Assembly (NCBI RefSeq): GCF_001311925.1
Contig: NZ_BBCG01000021.1
Span: 1-54,120 of the forward strand
Source: Cellulosilyticum ruminicola JCM 14822
Lineage (GTDB): Bacteria; Bacillota; Clostridia; Lachnospirales; Cellulosilyticaceae
DNA length: 54,120 nucleotides
Reading direction: 5' to 3'
Below are positions 39,145 through 49,543 of this stretch, in pieces. Every line of letters starts with the position of its first letter. Position 1 is the first letter of the stretch. Made by a program: the position numbers and the translations under genes. A model generated the notes under the pieces. The model did no database searches, was not told the origin of the DNA, and saw only the letters and a program-made list of their open reading frames with translations.

Positions 39145-40104
39145 GTTATATATTAACTAAGTGATATGTAAAGAAGGGCTACTGACGGGTGGCTTGATAA
39201 TATGGCTAATAGTTATATATTAACTAAGTGATATGTAAAGTGGTTATAACTCATGCTAATACTCATTGCACTCATAACAGTTATATATTAACTAAGTGAT
39301 ATGTAAAGTTCCTTGATCCATAACCTCTGCAAAGTCTAAATTATCGTTATATATTAACTAAGTGATATGTAAAGTCTTTGTAGGAGCGAACCCCATATAC
39401 TTGCACAAATGAGTTATATATTAACTAAGTGATATGTAAAGGATTTTACAGAGGACTATGTAGGAATAAACACATTTACGTTATATATTAACTAAGTGAT
39501 ATGTAAAGTTGTGTATGGGTAATAGTATTGAATGCAATAAATGTAAGTTATATATTAACTAAGTGATATGTAAAGTAGTAAATATGTAAGTTTGGATGCA
39601 CTTATAGATGCGTTATATATTAACTAAGTGATATGTAAAGATATAAGTAAAACATTTGGCAAGGAACACATGGACGGTTATATATTAACTAAGTGATATG
39701 TAAAGTTAAAAATTGTACCGGACTATAGTTACCAGTTTCCATGTTATATATTAACTAAGTGATATGTAAAGTGATTTTATTGAAACTTCCCAAGTGATTC
39801 TTTCCAGCTAGTTATATATTAACTAAGTGATATGTAAAGTATAGTATAGATACATTTTCTATGCTATCACCTAAAGTTATATATTAACTAAGTGATATGT
39901 AAAGAGAAAAAGTGATGCAAGTAATGTATGTAGGCTTATAAGTTATATATTAACTAAGTGATATGTAAAGCTTACGTTATTGTTCTTAGCTGTATTGTAT
40001 GCTTGATTGTTATATATTAACTAAGTGATATGTAAAGATTACTTCAGTAAGCACAATTGAATTACCTGCTAGTTAGTTATATATTAACTAAGTGATATGT
40101 AAAG
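39145..40104 (+). CRISPR. CRISPR array, 15 identical 29-bp repeats, 14 spacers
   Basis: Repeat (two halves): GTTATATATTAACTA then AGTGATATGTAAAG, 29 bp, identical in all 15 copies. Repeat starts: 39145, 39212, 39280, 39346, 39413, 39480, 39547, 39612, 39677, 39743, 39811, 39876, 39942, 40009, 40076. Spacers are 36-39 bp (38, 39, 37, 38, 38, 38, 36, 36, 37, 39, 36, 37, 38, 38), all different from one another. Orientation plus is supported by the same-strand effector and by pairing of the repeat's 3' half with the candidate tracrRNA. There is no degenerate last repeat. Confidence 0.98.
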
Positions 40105-40129
40105 GCGTGTGATGTTATCTTGCTAGGGC

Positions 40130-40381
40130 CTACAAAGGAAATACAATAGCATGAAAGTCTATTACCTCAAACAAAACAGTACCTATAGTTAAAGCGATTA
40201 CAGTGGCGATAAGCCTTCTTATAGCAATTTGGCATGAAACTCTTTTGGTATCTTGTATGCTTAATATAGTGATAATCCCTGCTGAAGCACTAAATGCAAG
40301 TCCCATTATTTCAGCTAAGACCATTGCTACTGCTGCACCCACCCAAGTTTTAACTGTTCTAAAACCAATTACATTTTTCAA
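40130..40381 (-). pseudogene. Truncated aromatic acid exporter (FUSC/ArAE-type) N-terminus
   Basis: 83 codons reading IGFRTVKTWVGAAVAMVLAE, SASAGIITILSIQDTKRV and RRLIATVIALTIGTVLFEVI, the first helices of aromatic-acid-exporter family proteins (normally over 300 residues). The frame stops at 40130, close to the array end, and the rest of the gene is absent from the window. Homology appears to end about 40136-40142. The start has only a weak GAGATGA site. It is a remnant whose 3' part was lost when the CRISPR locus and this gene became joined. Confidence 0.7.
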
Positions 40382-40441
40382 TTCATCTCAGTTCTTTTTC
40401 TTTTTATCGTTCCACATTGTAACACAATTTTCATAGCCAAC

Positions 40442-40476
40442 AAAAGGCCAGAGTACATTAATATACCCTGGCCCTT
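40442..40476 (-). terminator. Terminator of the pectate lyase gene
   Basis: GGCCAGAGTA (40446-40455) pairs with TACCCTGGCC (40464-40473) with one mismatch, followed by TTTTG on the minus strand, six bases after the lyase stop. Confidence 0.85.
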
Positions 40477-40481
40477 TATAA

Positions 40482-43400
40482 TTATTTTACAATTTCAATT
40501 GCTTTACTACTTCCAACCCAAAGAACATTTGCACCAAGTTTCTCTGATATATAACGAATAGGAACTAATGTTCTTGAATCTTTAATCTTCATGCCATCTT
40601 CACTGTTTACTGTAACAACTTGTCCATCTAAATAAATTTGAACTTGTTTTTTCTTACTATCCCATTTCACCTCAGCGTTAAGCTTCTCTGCTATAAATCT
40701 TACTGGCACCATGGTACTGCCATTAATAATTTGAGGTGCAATGTCATTTGTAACACTCTGATCATTTACATTGGAAGTCTTATCTCCAATTGTCATATTA
40801 ATTTTAAGAAGTTCCTTAGCTTCTACCAAAACATAATTACCTGCTTTCGCTACTCTAGCTGTAAATATCTTTGTCTCTGCATTATAACTACCGCCTAATT
40901 TCACTGTACTTACTTTGCCCTCTTTATTCACTTCATATCGCACAAGTGTTAGCCTGCTTGGATTAATGTTTGAGACTTTTGATAAATCAAAGCTTACTAT
41001 AGCAGGTTCTGTGAAACTTGTTACTACTTCATCAGTATTTACTTTAATTTCTGCACTTACACTTCTATCTCCTACAAGTTTAAGTGCATCTGCCTCACTA
41101 AATGCTTCTTGTACATTTTTGTAATCTGCTTCGTTAGCATTTGTTACTTGGACTGTTAAAGCTTTTTCTTTATGAGTTACTTCATTTAATAAAGTTTGAT
41201 TCATTGTAAAAGTTAGTTTTTCTGCTTTGAATGCTGCATCTAATCGATTTGTAATTAAGTTCACTACAGCTTCTTTATTAAGTGCTATCTTTTGATCTGC
41301 ATTTACTGTAAATACAGGCGCTTTATTTTCTTTAATAGCTGTTTCAATATCTTTGTTGTAGTCACTTGTTACAACACTCACTTTACTGCCTGAACCTTTA
41401 GAGCCACTTGAACTATTTGGTTTATTTGTATTTTCAGAACCAGTTGTGCCACCTGATATATTAGTGCCAATTTCATTTCCAATTGTAATTACTGTTGGAT
41501 TTGGATTTCCTGTAAAGATTGTTCCTACACCTTCTGCTGCATAAGATGTAAGTTTTAAGTAATCGCCCATATCAATGCTACCATCTGCTGCAATAGTAGG
41601 TATTACTGTTTCTAAACTTGTGAACCAATTATCTTCTACTTTATCCCCTTTATTATTTACGCCATTTAAATAATTAGTAGTACTTGCAAGACTGCTTTGT
41701 TCTCTTAAATTAATTGCATCATTTTGTGTACCTTTATATGAAATAAAGTTATTTAATCCCCATGTTGTTTTACTTGCATTTGTGTTAAATTCAAGATTTT
41801 TACCGCCATTATTAAATGAAATAACATGGTTTACAAGACAGCTTGGGTTACTGTTACTAAATACACCATTTTTACCATTTCCAAAAGAAATACTATCTCT
41901 TAAGACATGGGCAACTGGCATACTTTCACCACCAAGTTTAAAACCATTACCTTCACCATTAAGACTGCCATATGTTAACTTACCATTTGCATAAGCGACA
42001 CATTTTTCAATAAGCACTTCACCAATAACGCCCGTTGTTGACTTAGCGTATAAATCCCAACCATCATCAATATTATGATGTGAAATACAATAGCGGAATA
42101 TATTCCCTTCACCTACTGTAAGTTTAGCTGCAAATCCATCTGCATCATTAGCTTGTGCATCACAGCTATTATACACTTCACAGCTTTGAACTAAGTTATT
42201 CTTTGGCCATAACACTTTATCATCTAAGTGACTGCCACTAATTTGTACACCTGTATTTCCAGTATCATGTACAGTTAACTTTTCTACTGTATTTGAGTTA
42301 CCAGTAATATGTACACCCACTCCGCCTGCATTTTTAATCTCCATATCATATACATGCCAGTAATCGCCAGCTAATGCAATACCTACACCGTTGCATTCTT
42401 TAAAGTCTAAAACAGCTCTTTCATTTGGACTAGACATCAATACAATTGGTTTATCTATAGTTCCATTATGCCCTCGATTTACTGTAATTGTTTGATTCAA
42501 GTTATATGTACCACCTAAAAGAACGATTTCTTGACCTGGCTGAGCATAGTTTACAGCTGTAAAAAGATCCAAAGGACTTGCTTTAGTGCCCTCATTATTT
42601 GATGTTCCATTTGGTGCAACATAAATCGCATTGGCTTCTGTCCCAAATGCTTTATAGTTAATTTCAAATTCACATTGAATAGCTTCATAAGATGTTAAAT
42701 CTTCATATTCTCCTAACAAACCATTTTGTTCTTCTTTTACAGCTGGTGTATAAACTGCTGTAAATTTATTTTGGCCTTTATGGAGTTTTAAGTTTGTTAC
42801 ACCTCTAAATGCATTTGCATCCGCTTTTGTTGGATCAATGGCAATATCTTTAGCAACTACTTTTCCTTCACTATCTAAAACATCAATTTTTCCTATATAA
42901 TTTGATTTAAACCCTACTTCAAAATCTGAAGTACCACTTGTTGTTGAACTATTAAGCATAAATACTGGTTCTTTATAAGCCATAGGTCTTTCTTGCTTTG
43001 GTTCATCTTCTTCTGGAGTAATTGTTGTAAAGTTTATATCTTTAGCTGTTACAGTAATCTTACGACTTGCACATATGCCTACATAATATTTGTCTTTTTC
43101 TTGTTTTAATAATAAATCTGGTTCATAACAAATCACTTCATCTGATTTTTCACCTGTTTGATTATTAATCATAGAAGCATGGAAACCTGTATTGCTTTTT
43201 CTAAGTGTTAATGTATATTCTTCTCCATCTTCAAAGCGAGGTGGATTGGCATTTTTAACTGTACCATCCTCATTATAGGTCTTATAGTCTTTTTTGAAAT
43301 TCCAATCAAACGGTACTGTATCAATCGTTTTTCTGCTACTACTTGAAACTGTATTCTTACCTGTATAACCCGTTACAAAATATCCGCCTGGTGCTCCCAT

Positions 43401-44977
43401 AATGCTGCTTACTGCCCCATCTACAGTGCGGCTATATTTTCTAAACATGGCCCCTGCAGAATTAAAATAACGCGCTGATGAATCACCTGCTTTAAGCGAA
43501 TCAATAGCCATTACACCAAATCCAGATTGATTATCTTTTTTAGCCGAATCATCTACATGGAAAGTTGCTGTAAGCGTAAAGTTTTCTGTTTTTGGATCAA
43601 TTTCTGTGTAGTAATAAAGGAACCCATCTTCACTATCTGCCAGTTTACCTCCAGAACCATTTCCTACTTCTACAGCTCTTATTGTCACAGAACCATCTGG
43701 GTTTTCATCAATATATCCAGATGCCCCAGAGCCAACTATAGCTGACATAAAACGTTCTTCTTGATTGGCTAATATTTTGTTTATTTCTTTAACAACCATT
43801 TCACCATCTTGATTATAGGCTTCAACTTTTACACTGTATTTGGTACCCGGTATAAGATTTAAAATACTACATGTTGATTTTCCTGTTTCTTCAACTAACT
43901 CATAGTCTGCGCCGCCCTCTTCTTTAATATATACTTTATAGGAAACAGCACTTCTTACATCATCCCAATCTACATTTAAAGAAGCATTTTTTCCGGTTTT
44001 AACATTCGTAAAGTTAATTTCACCTAAAGGAATTTTAATCATTTCTGTTTTTGCATCACTTGAAATAGCTTCTTTTGCCCCTTCTCTAATGGCATCACAT
44101 ACTACTGTATATTCTCCGCTCTTACCGGGTTCAAAACTTACAGTTGCCTTACCATCTTCTAATGAATCTATTACTTGAGTAGCTTGTAACTTTTCATCTG
44201 CATAAAGTTTAACCCACAGTTTATCTGTAACTTTATCTGCAATTTTTCCCGCAACTGTTACATCTACTTTTGCCTTATCGACTTCATTATTTATGATTTC
44301 CACTACTTCAGGTTTTTCAATGCCTTCAGTAGTAACTTCCTTTGTTTCACCTTCTACAATACTTGCATAATATAAATTGACACTCTTAGGAGAATAAATA
44401 TAATATGTACCACCTTCTTCTAAAGAAGCAGTTTGAGCTGGAAGTTTTTTGTCCTTATCAGAAATATTTGAGCTACCTAAGGCTATCATCCTAGCAACTT
44501 CATTTCCTTCTGCATCATAAATGCAAATAGGTCTATCATCATTACCACTACTTAGGGCATATAAAGTAACATAAGCCGGTCCCTCTACACTAAACGCTAA
44601 GCTTCGGAATGTTTTATCTCCTGCCCCTCCAAGTTTAACGCGTTTTGTTAAGCTTTGATGATATTCACTCATTTGCTCATTATCATCAATTGTAACCGTT
44701 TTCTCTGATGTTGCTTTAAGAACAAATTCTCCACATTGTAAGTCTGATTTTAAAGCATTATCTTTTTCTAATTTACTTGCGTTAAATACCTTTACCTTTC
44801 CCTCTTGCACTTCTATTTGGCTGCTACTTGTTGTTTGAGCCACTATTTTATTAATGTACATTGCCTCAGTATTTTCTGCACTTCTTTCATCTATTACACT
44901 TGCTGAAAGTGGCATACTCCCTACAATCATTGCTGTTCCAAGTACACCTGCTACTTTTTTCTCATACTTTTGCTCAT
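40482..44977 (-). CDS. Secreted multidomain family-9 pectate lyase with FN3 and copper-amine-oxidase-N-type domains
   Basis: About 1,497 residues after repair. The apparent ORF starts at 44930, but the true start is probably ATG 44977, with AAGGAGG eight bases upstream. Between them a T6 run (plus 44955-44960) needs one more base to read MSKSMRKKVAGVLGTAM and a normal signal peptide. Order (residues from 44930): N-terminal beta-sandwich regions (1-300), FN3 domain (about 303-395), a lectin-like region with AMFRKYSRTVDG (395-680), and a right-handed beta-helix (about 767-1140). The helix has IYVAPNGTSNNEGT, NADGFAAKL-like DADGFAAKLTVGEGN and IDDGWDLYAK, as in PL9 lyases. A Ser/Gly linker follows, then two copper-amine-oxidase-N motifs (VPVRFIAEKLNAEV and VPIRYISEKLGANV, from about 1377), often used for cell-wall attachment. 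It cleaves pectin-type polysaccharide outside the cell. Confidence 0.88.
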
Positions 44978-45336
44978 GCTATTTCCTCCTTAAGTCAATC
45001 TTACTTTCATAATTTATTTATGCTTGCTTCGATTTTCACTACTTAACTACAGAACTTTTACATCTTATTTTAATTTATTGGCTAATATAATTCATAATTT
45101 AACTTCTTTAAATTATATAATAATTTTTATAATTCAAAACACTTTTTATAATTATATTTAATATTTATTAAATTTATTGTTTTTTTATTTCAATTTCTAA
45201 ACCTTTTCATAATAAACACCAAATTTAAATTTTATATTTTATATAAAATTCTTTTTATATCTTTATGTAATTTTATCATATATCAAATTCCATTTTTATC
45301 TCTATTCATTTTTGAAAAAAAATTATAACATAACAA
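44978..45336 (-). other. AT-rich intergenic region upstream of the lyase
   Basis: About 350 bases, extremely AT-rich, without a gene on either strand. TATAAT-like sequences occur on the minus strand around 45115-45122, but no -35 with good spacing. The lyase ribosome-binding site AAGGAGG is at 44985-44992 (plus coordinates). Confidence 0.5.
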
Positions 45337-45362
45337 AAGGCCCTGTCATTTGACAGGACCTT
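45337..45362 (-). terminator. tRNA operon terminator
   Basis: AAGG..CTGTCA pairs with TGACAG..CCTT around a two-base loop, with TTTTGTT following on the minus strand, eight bases after tRNA-Val. Confidence 0.9.
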
Positions 45363-45369
45363 CTTAAAG

Positions 45370-45442
45370 TGGTCGCTATAGGGCTCGAACCTATGACCCC
45401 CTGCTTGTAAGGCAGGTGCTCTCCCAGCTGAGCTAAGCGACC
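45370..45442 (-). tRNA. tRNA-Val (anticodon TAC)
   Basis: Full cloverleaf on the minus strand. GGTCGCT pairs with AGCGACC, the D arm is GCTCAGCTGGGAGAGC, and the anticodon stem CCTGC/GCAGG carries loop CTTACAA. The T arm is GGTTCGAGCC-like. The discriminator is A. The 3' CCA is not encoded. Confidence 0.96.
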
Positions 45443-45448
45443 ATATAG

Positions 45449-45522
45449 TAGCGGAAGAGGGATTTGAACCCCCGACACCACGGGTATGAACCGTGTGCTC
45501 TAGCCAACTGAGCTATTCCGCC
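45449..45522 (-). tRNA. tRNA-Met (anticodon CAT)
   Basis: Minus-strand cloverleaf: acceptor GGCGGAA with TTCCGCT (a G-T first pair, usual for elongator tRNA-Met of Clostridia). Anticodon stem CACGG/CCGTG has loop TTCATAC, and the T loop is GGTTCAAATCC. CCA is not encoded. Because anticodon CAT is also used by tRNA-Ile(lysidine), identity as Met rests on the acceptor and general resemblance. Confidence 0.92.
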
Positions 45523-45542
45523 ATATTATTCATTTTCATTCC

Positions 45543-45590
45543 GTGCTTCAAGCACATATATATTATATCCTGTTACTTGTCATAATGCAA
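45543..45590 (-). promoter_or_regulatory. Promoter of the tRNA pair
   Basis: On the minus strand TTGCAT (plus 45585-45590) and TATAAT (plus 45562-45567) lie 17 bases apart, about 40 bases upstream of tRNA-Met. The short transcribed leader contains the GTGCTTGAAGCAC hairpin (45543-45555). The stretch from 45591 to 45851 shows no gene. Confidence 0.85.
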
Positions 45591-45851
45591 GTACTTTTTT
45601 ATTTTTTTACAAGTTTTTTATTTTTATGTCACTCAAATTTTTCCTTGTATGAGTTTTAGAGTTTTATCTCATACTAAGTTTGTAACATAAGACCTTATAA
45701 ATAATAACCTTCATACATTGAATGTTTATTTATATACCGTTTTATGTTATCTGTCATACTTTAGCGATTCCTCACCCTATTAAGTGGTAATATATCAAAT
45801 TCCTTGGATAACTTCCTAAGAAATCTTATAGTACCATGCGGCATTATTATC

Positions 45852-45902
45852 TCAAAGAATAAATGAGGTCACCCATTCCATGTGACCTCATTTATTCTTT
45901 GA
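45852..45902 (-). terminator. Perfect 21-bp hairpin after a small gene
   Basis: The arms at 45852-45872 and 45882-45902 are perfect 21-base inverse complements (core GAATAAATGAGGTCAC) with a nine-base loop. It lies ten bases after the stop of the 120-residue gene. No clean T run follows on the minus strand, so it may terminate by its AT-rich stem or serve mainly as an mRNA stabiliser. Confidence 0.7.
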
Positions 45903-45912
45903 AAGCAGACTT

Positions 45913-46272
45913 TTAAAAAAGTCCCTTCTCCTCTAAATACTTAATAAGTCTTTTATTATAGATTTCAAATTCCTGTGCACTTTTCTCACGATCTCCAGGA
46001 ATTGTTGGTGAATACACTATGTATTCTTTGAGTACCTCTAACTTTTCTTCTTTTCCATTTTCATAAATACGCCCATGTAAATGACCCCTTGTTGAATTAA
46101 TTGCATAATACTCTAAATAATTTCCTTTATCATTATTCCCTACAACCCACTTAATACGCCAATTATTACAATCTGCAATAGTCCTTCTGTTACCCACAAA
46201 TAACTCTTTATCTTCAATAGTAATTTGCCAAGGTGCAAAAATTCTCTCAAATAAGTTTTTAATTTCTTGCAT
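45913..46272 (-). CDS. Small soluble protein of unknown function
   Basis: 119 residues from ATG 46272, which has GGAGGT seven bases upstream; the longer frame to 46299 has no site. The sequence is hydrophilic with alternating strands (WQITIEDKELFVGNRRT, WRIKWVVGNNDKGNYLEYYA) and a helical C-terminus (EFEIYNKRLIKYLEEKGLF). There are no membrane helices, signal peptide or known catalytic motif. It stands alone between the tRNAs and secA. The gap 46273-46584 holds no gene I can support. I do not recognise the family. Confidence 0.75.
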   Translation of the reverse strand: MQEIKNLFERIFAPWQITIEDKELFVGNRRTIADCNNWRIKWVVGNNDKGNYLEYYAINSTRGHLHGRIYENGKEEKLEVLKEYIVYSPTIPGDREKSAQEFEIYNKRLIKYLEEKGLF

Positions 46273-46584
46273 AAAATATACCTCCAATCTCAATACCACC
46301 TTTTCCTATAATTTACTATTAGTATACGTACTACCCGTCCATATTTATGATTTTTATTTATTTTTCTATCTTGTTCACAAAACATGTTCTATTTTCTATA
46401 CAACATGCATAAACACCATTGCATAATATAACTAAAAACACAATCTCACAATTACTTAAAATACATCCTATACCCCACTTTAATACATGTTATACTAGAT
46501 TCATCACTCGCTACCCTAGCTTCACTACATTTCTATACCACTTCATCGGAAGATATTACTTCCATACTATAATTAGTCATAAAA

Positions 46585-46621
46585 AAATAATGAGAGTCTC
46601 AAGCTTAGACTCTCATTATTT
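46585..46621 (-). terminator. secA terminator
   Basis: AAATAATGAGAGTCT and AGACTCTCATTATTT pair perfectly over 15 bases around a seven-base loop, followed on the minus strand by a run of T. It lies immediately after the secA stop. Confidence 0.93.
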
Positions 46622-46624
46622 CTT

Positions 46625-49198
46625 CTATTTATTTACCACAGCAGTCTTTGTATTTTTTACCACTGCCACATGGACAATCATCATTCTGCCGATTTTTTCT
46701 TTTTTAACGACTGGTTTTGCTCCTAAGCTTTCATCTGTATGGTTTATAGCTACTGGCTCTGCAACTCTTTCACGCTTAAGTTCTTTATCACTTACTTTTC
46801 TAATATGGTAAAGTGCTTTAACTGTTTCTTCTTGAATGTTGTGTACCATTTCTTCGAAGATATCAAAACTTAAGAAACGATATTCTACAAGTGGATCTCT
46901 TTGACCATATGCTTGAAGATTAATACCTTGTTTCATTTGATCCATATTATCTAAATGATCCATCCATTTTTGATCGATTACTTTAAGAAGGATTACACGT
47001 TCAATTTCACGAAGTTCATCGCCAAATTCTGCTTCTTTTTCATCATAGATTTTATCTGCTGCCGCATTTAAATCTTCTTTTAATTTTTCTACTGTAAGTC
47101 TTTCTTGTTCTTCTTTTGTATAACTTATATTTTCAATTGGAATGATTGAACGAAGATGTTCCATCATACTTGTTAAATTCCATTCTTCAGCGTATTCAAT
47201 ACCATTAGTTGCATTGTCTACTACATTAGAGATAACTTCTTTTGCCATATCTCTAATTTTGCCACCAAGATTTTCATTTTTAAGAACTTTGTAACGTTCA
47301 CCATAAATGATTTCTCTTTGTTCATTCATGATTTTATCGTATTCTAGCAAGTGTTTACGTACACCGTAGTTATTTCCTTCAACTTTTGTTTGAGCTCTTT
47401 CAATAGCTTTTGTAAGTATTCTATGTTCAATTGGTTCATCATCTGGAAGACCAATTGCATCGAACATTTTAAGTGTACTTTCAGGTGTAAAGAGTCTCAT
47501 TAAGTCATCTTCAAGTGCAAGATAGAATCTTGATTCCCCTGGGTCTCCTTGACGTCCTGAACGTCCACGAAGCTGATTATCGATACGTCTTGATTCATGA
47601 CGTTCTGTACCAATGATTTTAAGACCGCCTAATTCTTGTACGCCTTCTTCAAGTTTAATATCAGTACCACGACCAGCCATGTTTGTAGCAATTGTTACTG
47701 CACCTTTTTTACCTGCAAGTGCGATAATTTCAGCTTCTTGTGCATGGTATTTCGCATTAAGTACTTGGTGTTTTACACCTTCTCTTTTAAGTAATTTACT
47801 TAAAAGTTCTGATGTATCAATTGTAACTGTACCAACTAATACTGGTTGTCCTTTTGCATTAGATTCTTTGATATCTTCAATAACAGCTTTGAATTTAGCA
47901 GCTTCTGTTTTGTATACCACATCTGCATGGTCAATACGTTGAACTGGTCTATTTGTAGGAATTACGATAACATCCATTCCATAAATATCTCTAAACTCAG
48001 ACTCTTCTGTTTGAGCTGTACCTGTCATACCTGCTTTTTTAGCATATTTGTTGAAGTAGTTTTGGAAAGTAATTGTTGCAAGTGTTTGACTTTCTTTACG
48101 TACTTCTACGCCTTCTTTAGCTTCAATCGCTTGGTGGAGACCATCAGAATAACGACGTCCATCCATTAAACGACCTGTGAATTCATCTACGATTACGATT
48201 TCACCTTTTTCATCTACGATATAATCTTTTTCTCTGTGCATTAAGCTATGTGCTTTAAGTGCAATATTAATATGGTGTTGGATTTCCATATTTTCTGGAT
48301 CAGCTAAGTTTTCAAGTCCAAAGTATTGTTCTGCTTTTCTAATACCATCTTGTGTTAAAGTAACAGTTTTTTGTTTTTCATCTACTACGTAATCGCCCTC
48401 TTCTTCGATTTCTTCACGCATTAATGTAGACATAGCTGTTTCTTCCCCAAGAAGTCTACCTTTTGTTAAACGGCGAGCAAAAATATCTGCTGCTTTGTAC
48501 AGATGAGTTGATTTAGACCCTTGTCCTGAAATAATAAGAGGTGTACGCGCCTCATCAATAAGAACAGAATCAACCTCATCGATTACAGCATATGAAAGTT
48601 CTCTTTGTACCATTTCTTCAGCATAAAGCACCATATTATCACGAAGGTAATCAAAACCAAACTCATTATTTGTACCATAAGTAATATCGCAGTTGTAGGC
48701 TTCTCTTCTTGTTGCATTATCCATTTGGCTTAAGATACAACCAACTGTAAGTCCAAGCCATCTATAGAGTTCACCCATTTCCTCAGCATCACGTTGTGCA
48801 AGATAATCATTAACTGTTACTACGTGTACACCATTGCCTGAAAGTGCGTTAAGGTAAACTGGCAATGTTTCTGTTAAAGTTTTACCTTCCCCTGTTCTCA
48901 TCTCTGCAATACGCCCATTATGCAGCACAATACCACCCATAATTTGTACGCGGAAATGTTTTTTACCAAGCACACGCCATGCACCTTCTCTACATACAGC
49001 GTAAGCTTCTGGTAGAATATCATCTAATGTTTCACCATTTGCAAGACGATTTTTGAATTCTTGTGTTTTTGCTTGAAGCTGTGCATCTGTAAGTTTTGTC
49101 ATGGCTTCATCATAAGACTCAACTTTTTGTACGATTGGTTCAATTCTTTTGAGTTCTCTTTCTGAGTGAGTCCCAAAAATTCTATCGATTAGTTTCAA
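46625..49198 (-). CDS. secA: Preprotein translocase ATPase SecA (C-terminal frameshift)
   Basis: Motor of Sec-dependent protein export. Walker A is MRTGEGKT, Walker B is [13 protein letters not shown], helicase-type motifs include [13 protein letters not shown] and RQGDPG, and the C-terminal helical scaffold is present. The last 20 codons as printed ([22 protein letters not shown]) are out of frame. One more A at 46684-46685 gives [19 protein letters not shown], the conserved zinc-binding tail for SecB or ribosome contact, with stop at 46629. The start is placed at TTG 49198 (MKLIDRIFG), eight bases after AGAGG. The GTG at 49207 touches that site. It is separated from hpf, its usual neighbour, by two ABC exporter genes on the other strand. 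Confidence 0.96.
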   Translation of the reverse strand: MKLIDRIFGTHSERELKRIEPIVQKVESYDEAMTKLTDAQLQAKTQEFKNRLANGETLDDILPEAYAVCREGAWRVLGKKHFRVQIMGGIVLHNGRIAEMRTGEGKTLTETLPVYLNALSGNGVHVVTVNDYLAQRDAEEMGELYRWLGLTVGCILSQMDNATRREAYNCDITYGTNNEFGFDYLRDNMVLYAEEMVQRELSYAVIDEVDSVLIDEARTPLIISGQGSKSTHLYKAADIFARRLTKGRLLGEETAMSTLMREEIEEEGDYVVDEKQKTVTLTQDGIRKAEQYFGLENLADPENMEIQHHINIALKAHSLMHREKDYIVDEKGEIVIVDEFTGRLMDGRRYSDGLHQAIEAKEGVEVRKESQTLATITFQNYFNKYAKKAGMTGTAQTEESEFRDIYGMDVIVIPTNRPVQRIDHADVVYKTEAAKFKAVIEDIKESNAKGQPVLVGTVTIDTSELLSKLLKREGVKHQVLNAKYHAQEAEIIALAGKKGAVTIATNMAGRGTDIKLEEGVQELGGLKIIGTERHESRRIDNQLRGRSGRQGDPGESRFYLALEDDLMRLFTPESTLKMFDAIGLPDDEPIEHRILTKAIERAQTKVEGNNYGVRKHLLEYDKIMNEQREIIYGERYKVLKNENLGGKIRDMAKEVISNVVDNATNGIEYAEEWNLTSMMEHLRSIIPIENISYTKEEQERLTVEKLKEDLNAAADKIYDEKEAEFGDELREIERVILLKVIDQKWMDHLDNMDQMKQGINLQAYGQRDPLVEYRFLSFDIFEEMVHNIQEETVKALYHIRKVSDKELKRERVAEPVAINHTDESLGAKPVVKKEKIGRMMIVHVAVVKNTKTAVVNK

Positions 49199-49238
49199 AT
49201 TTTTCACCCTCTTTTATATATTTAAATGCATTTATGCC

Positions 49239-49333
49239 TAGCTCTGTTTAGCTCTAAATTTATATTATAAAAATGTTGTAAATTTATAATAAATGTTAGC
49301 TCTAAGTATACCAAATATTATACATTTTTACAA
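49239..49333 (-). promoter_or_regulatory. secA promoter and leader with repeated motif
   Basis: On the minus strand TTGTAA (plus 49328-49333) and TATACT (plus 49305-49310) are 17 bases apart, about 105 bases upstream of secA. The leader carries TTAGAGCTAA twice (plus 49296-49305 and 49248-49257) and a third partial copy at 49239-49245. The role of the motif is unknown. The rest of the gap up to 49530 shows nothing firm. Confidence 0.6.
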
Positions 49334-49543
49334 CCTGACTACCTAGCCAATTATAGCCATTCTATTATATTTAAAATTCTATTATTTTTCAATTGTTTCA
49401 GATAGTTTTTGGAACATGCTACTTTTTATAACATAACAGGCTCCTTATTTCTATATATTATGGATATTCCTATTAAATATGGCAAAAATAATTCCTATGT
49501 AAATTAAAATTATTTAACTCATATTTAATAGGTGGTGACCTCT

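Noticed and set aside
39145-40104. The repeats as an iteron or other tandem repeat
   Set aside because: Spacers are all different and evenly 36-39 bp, and no replication gene is near; this is CRISPR structure.
46419-46811. Plus-strand frame overlapping the secA end
   Set aside because: Antisense shadow of secA and its terminator, without a ribosome-binding site.
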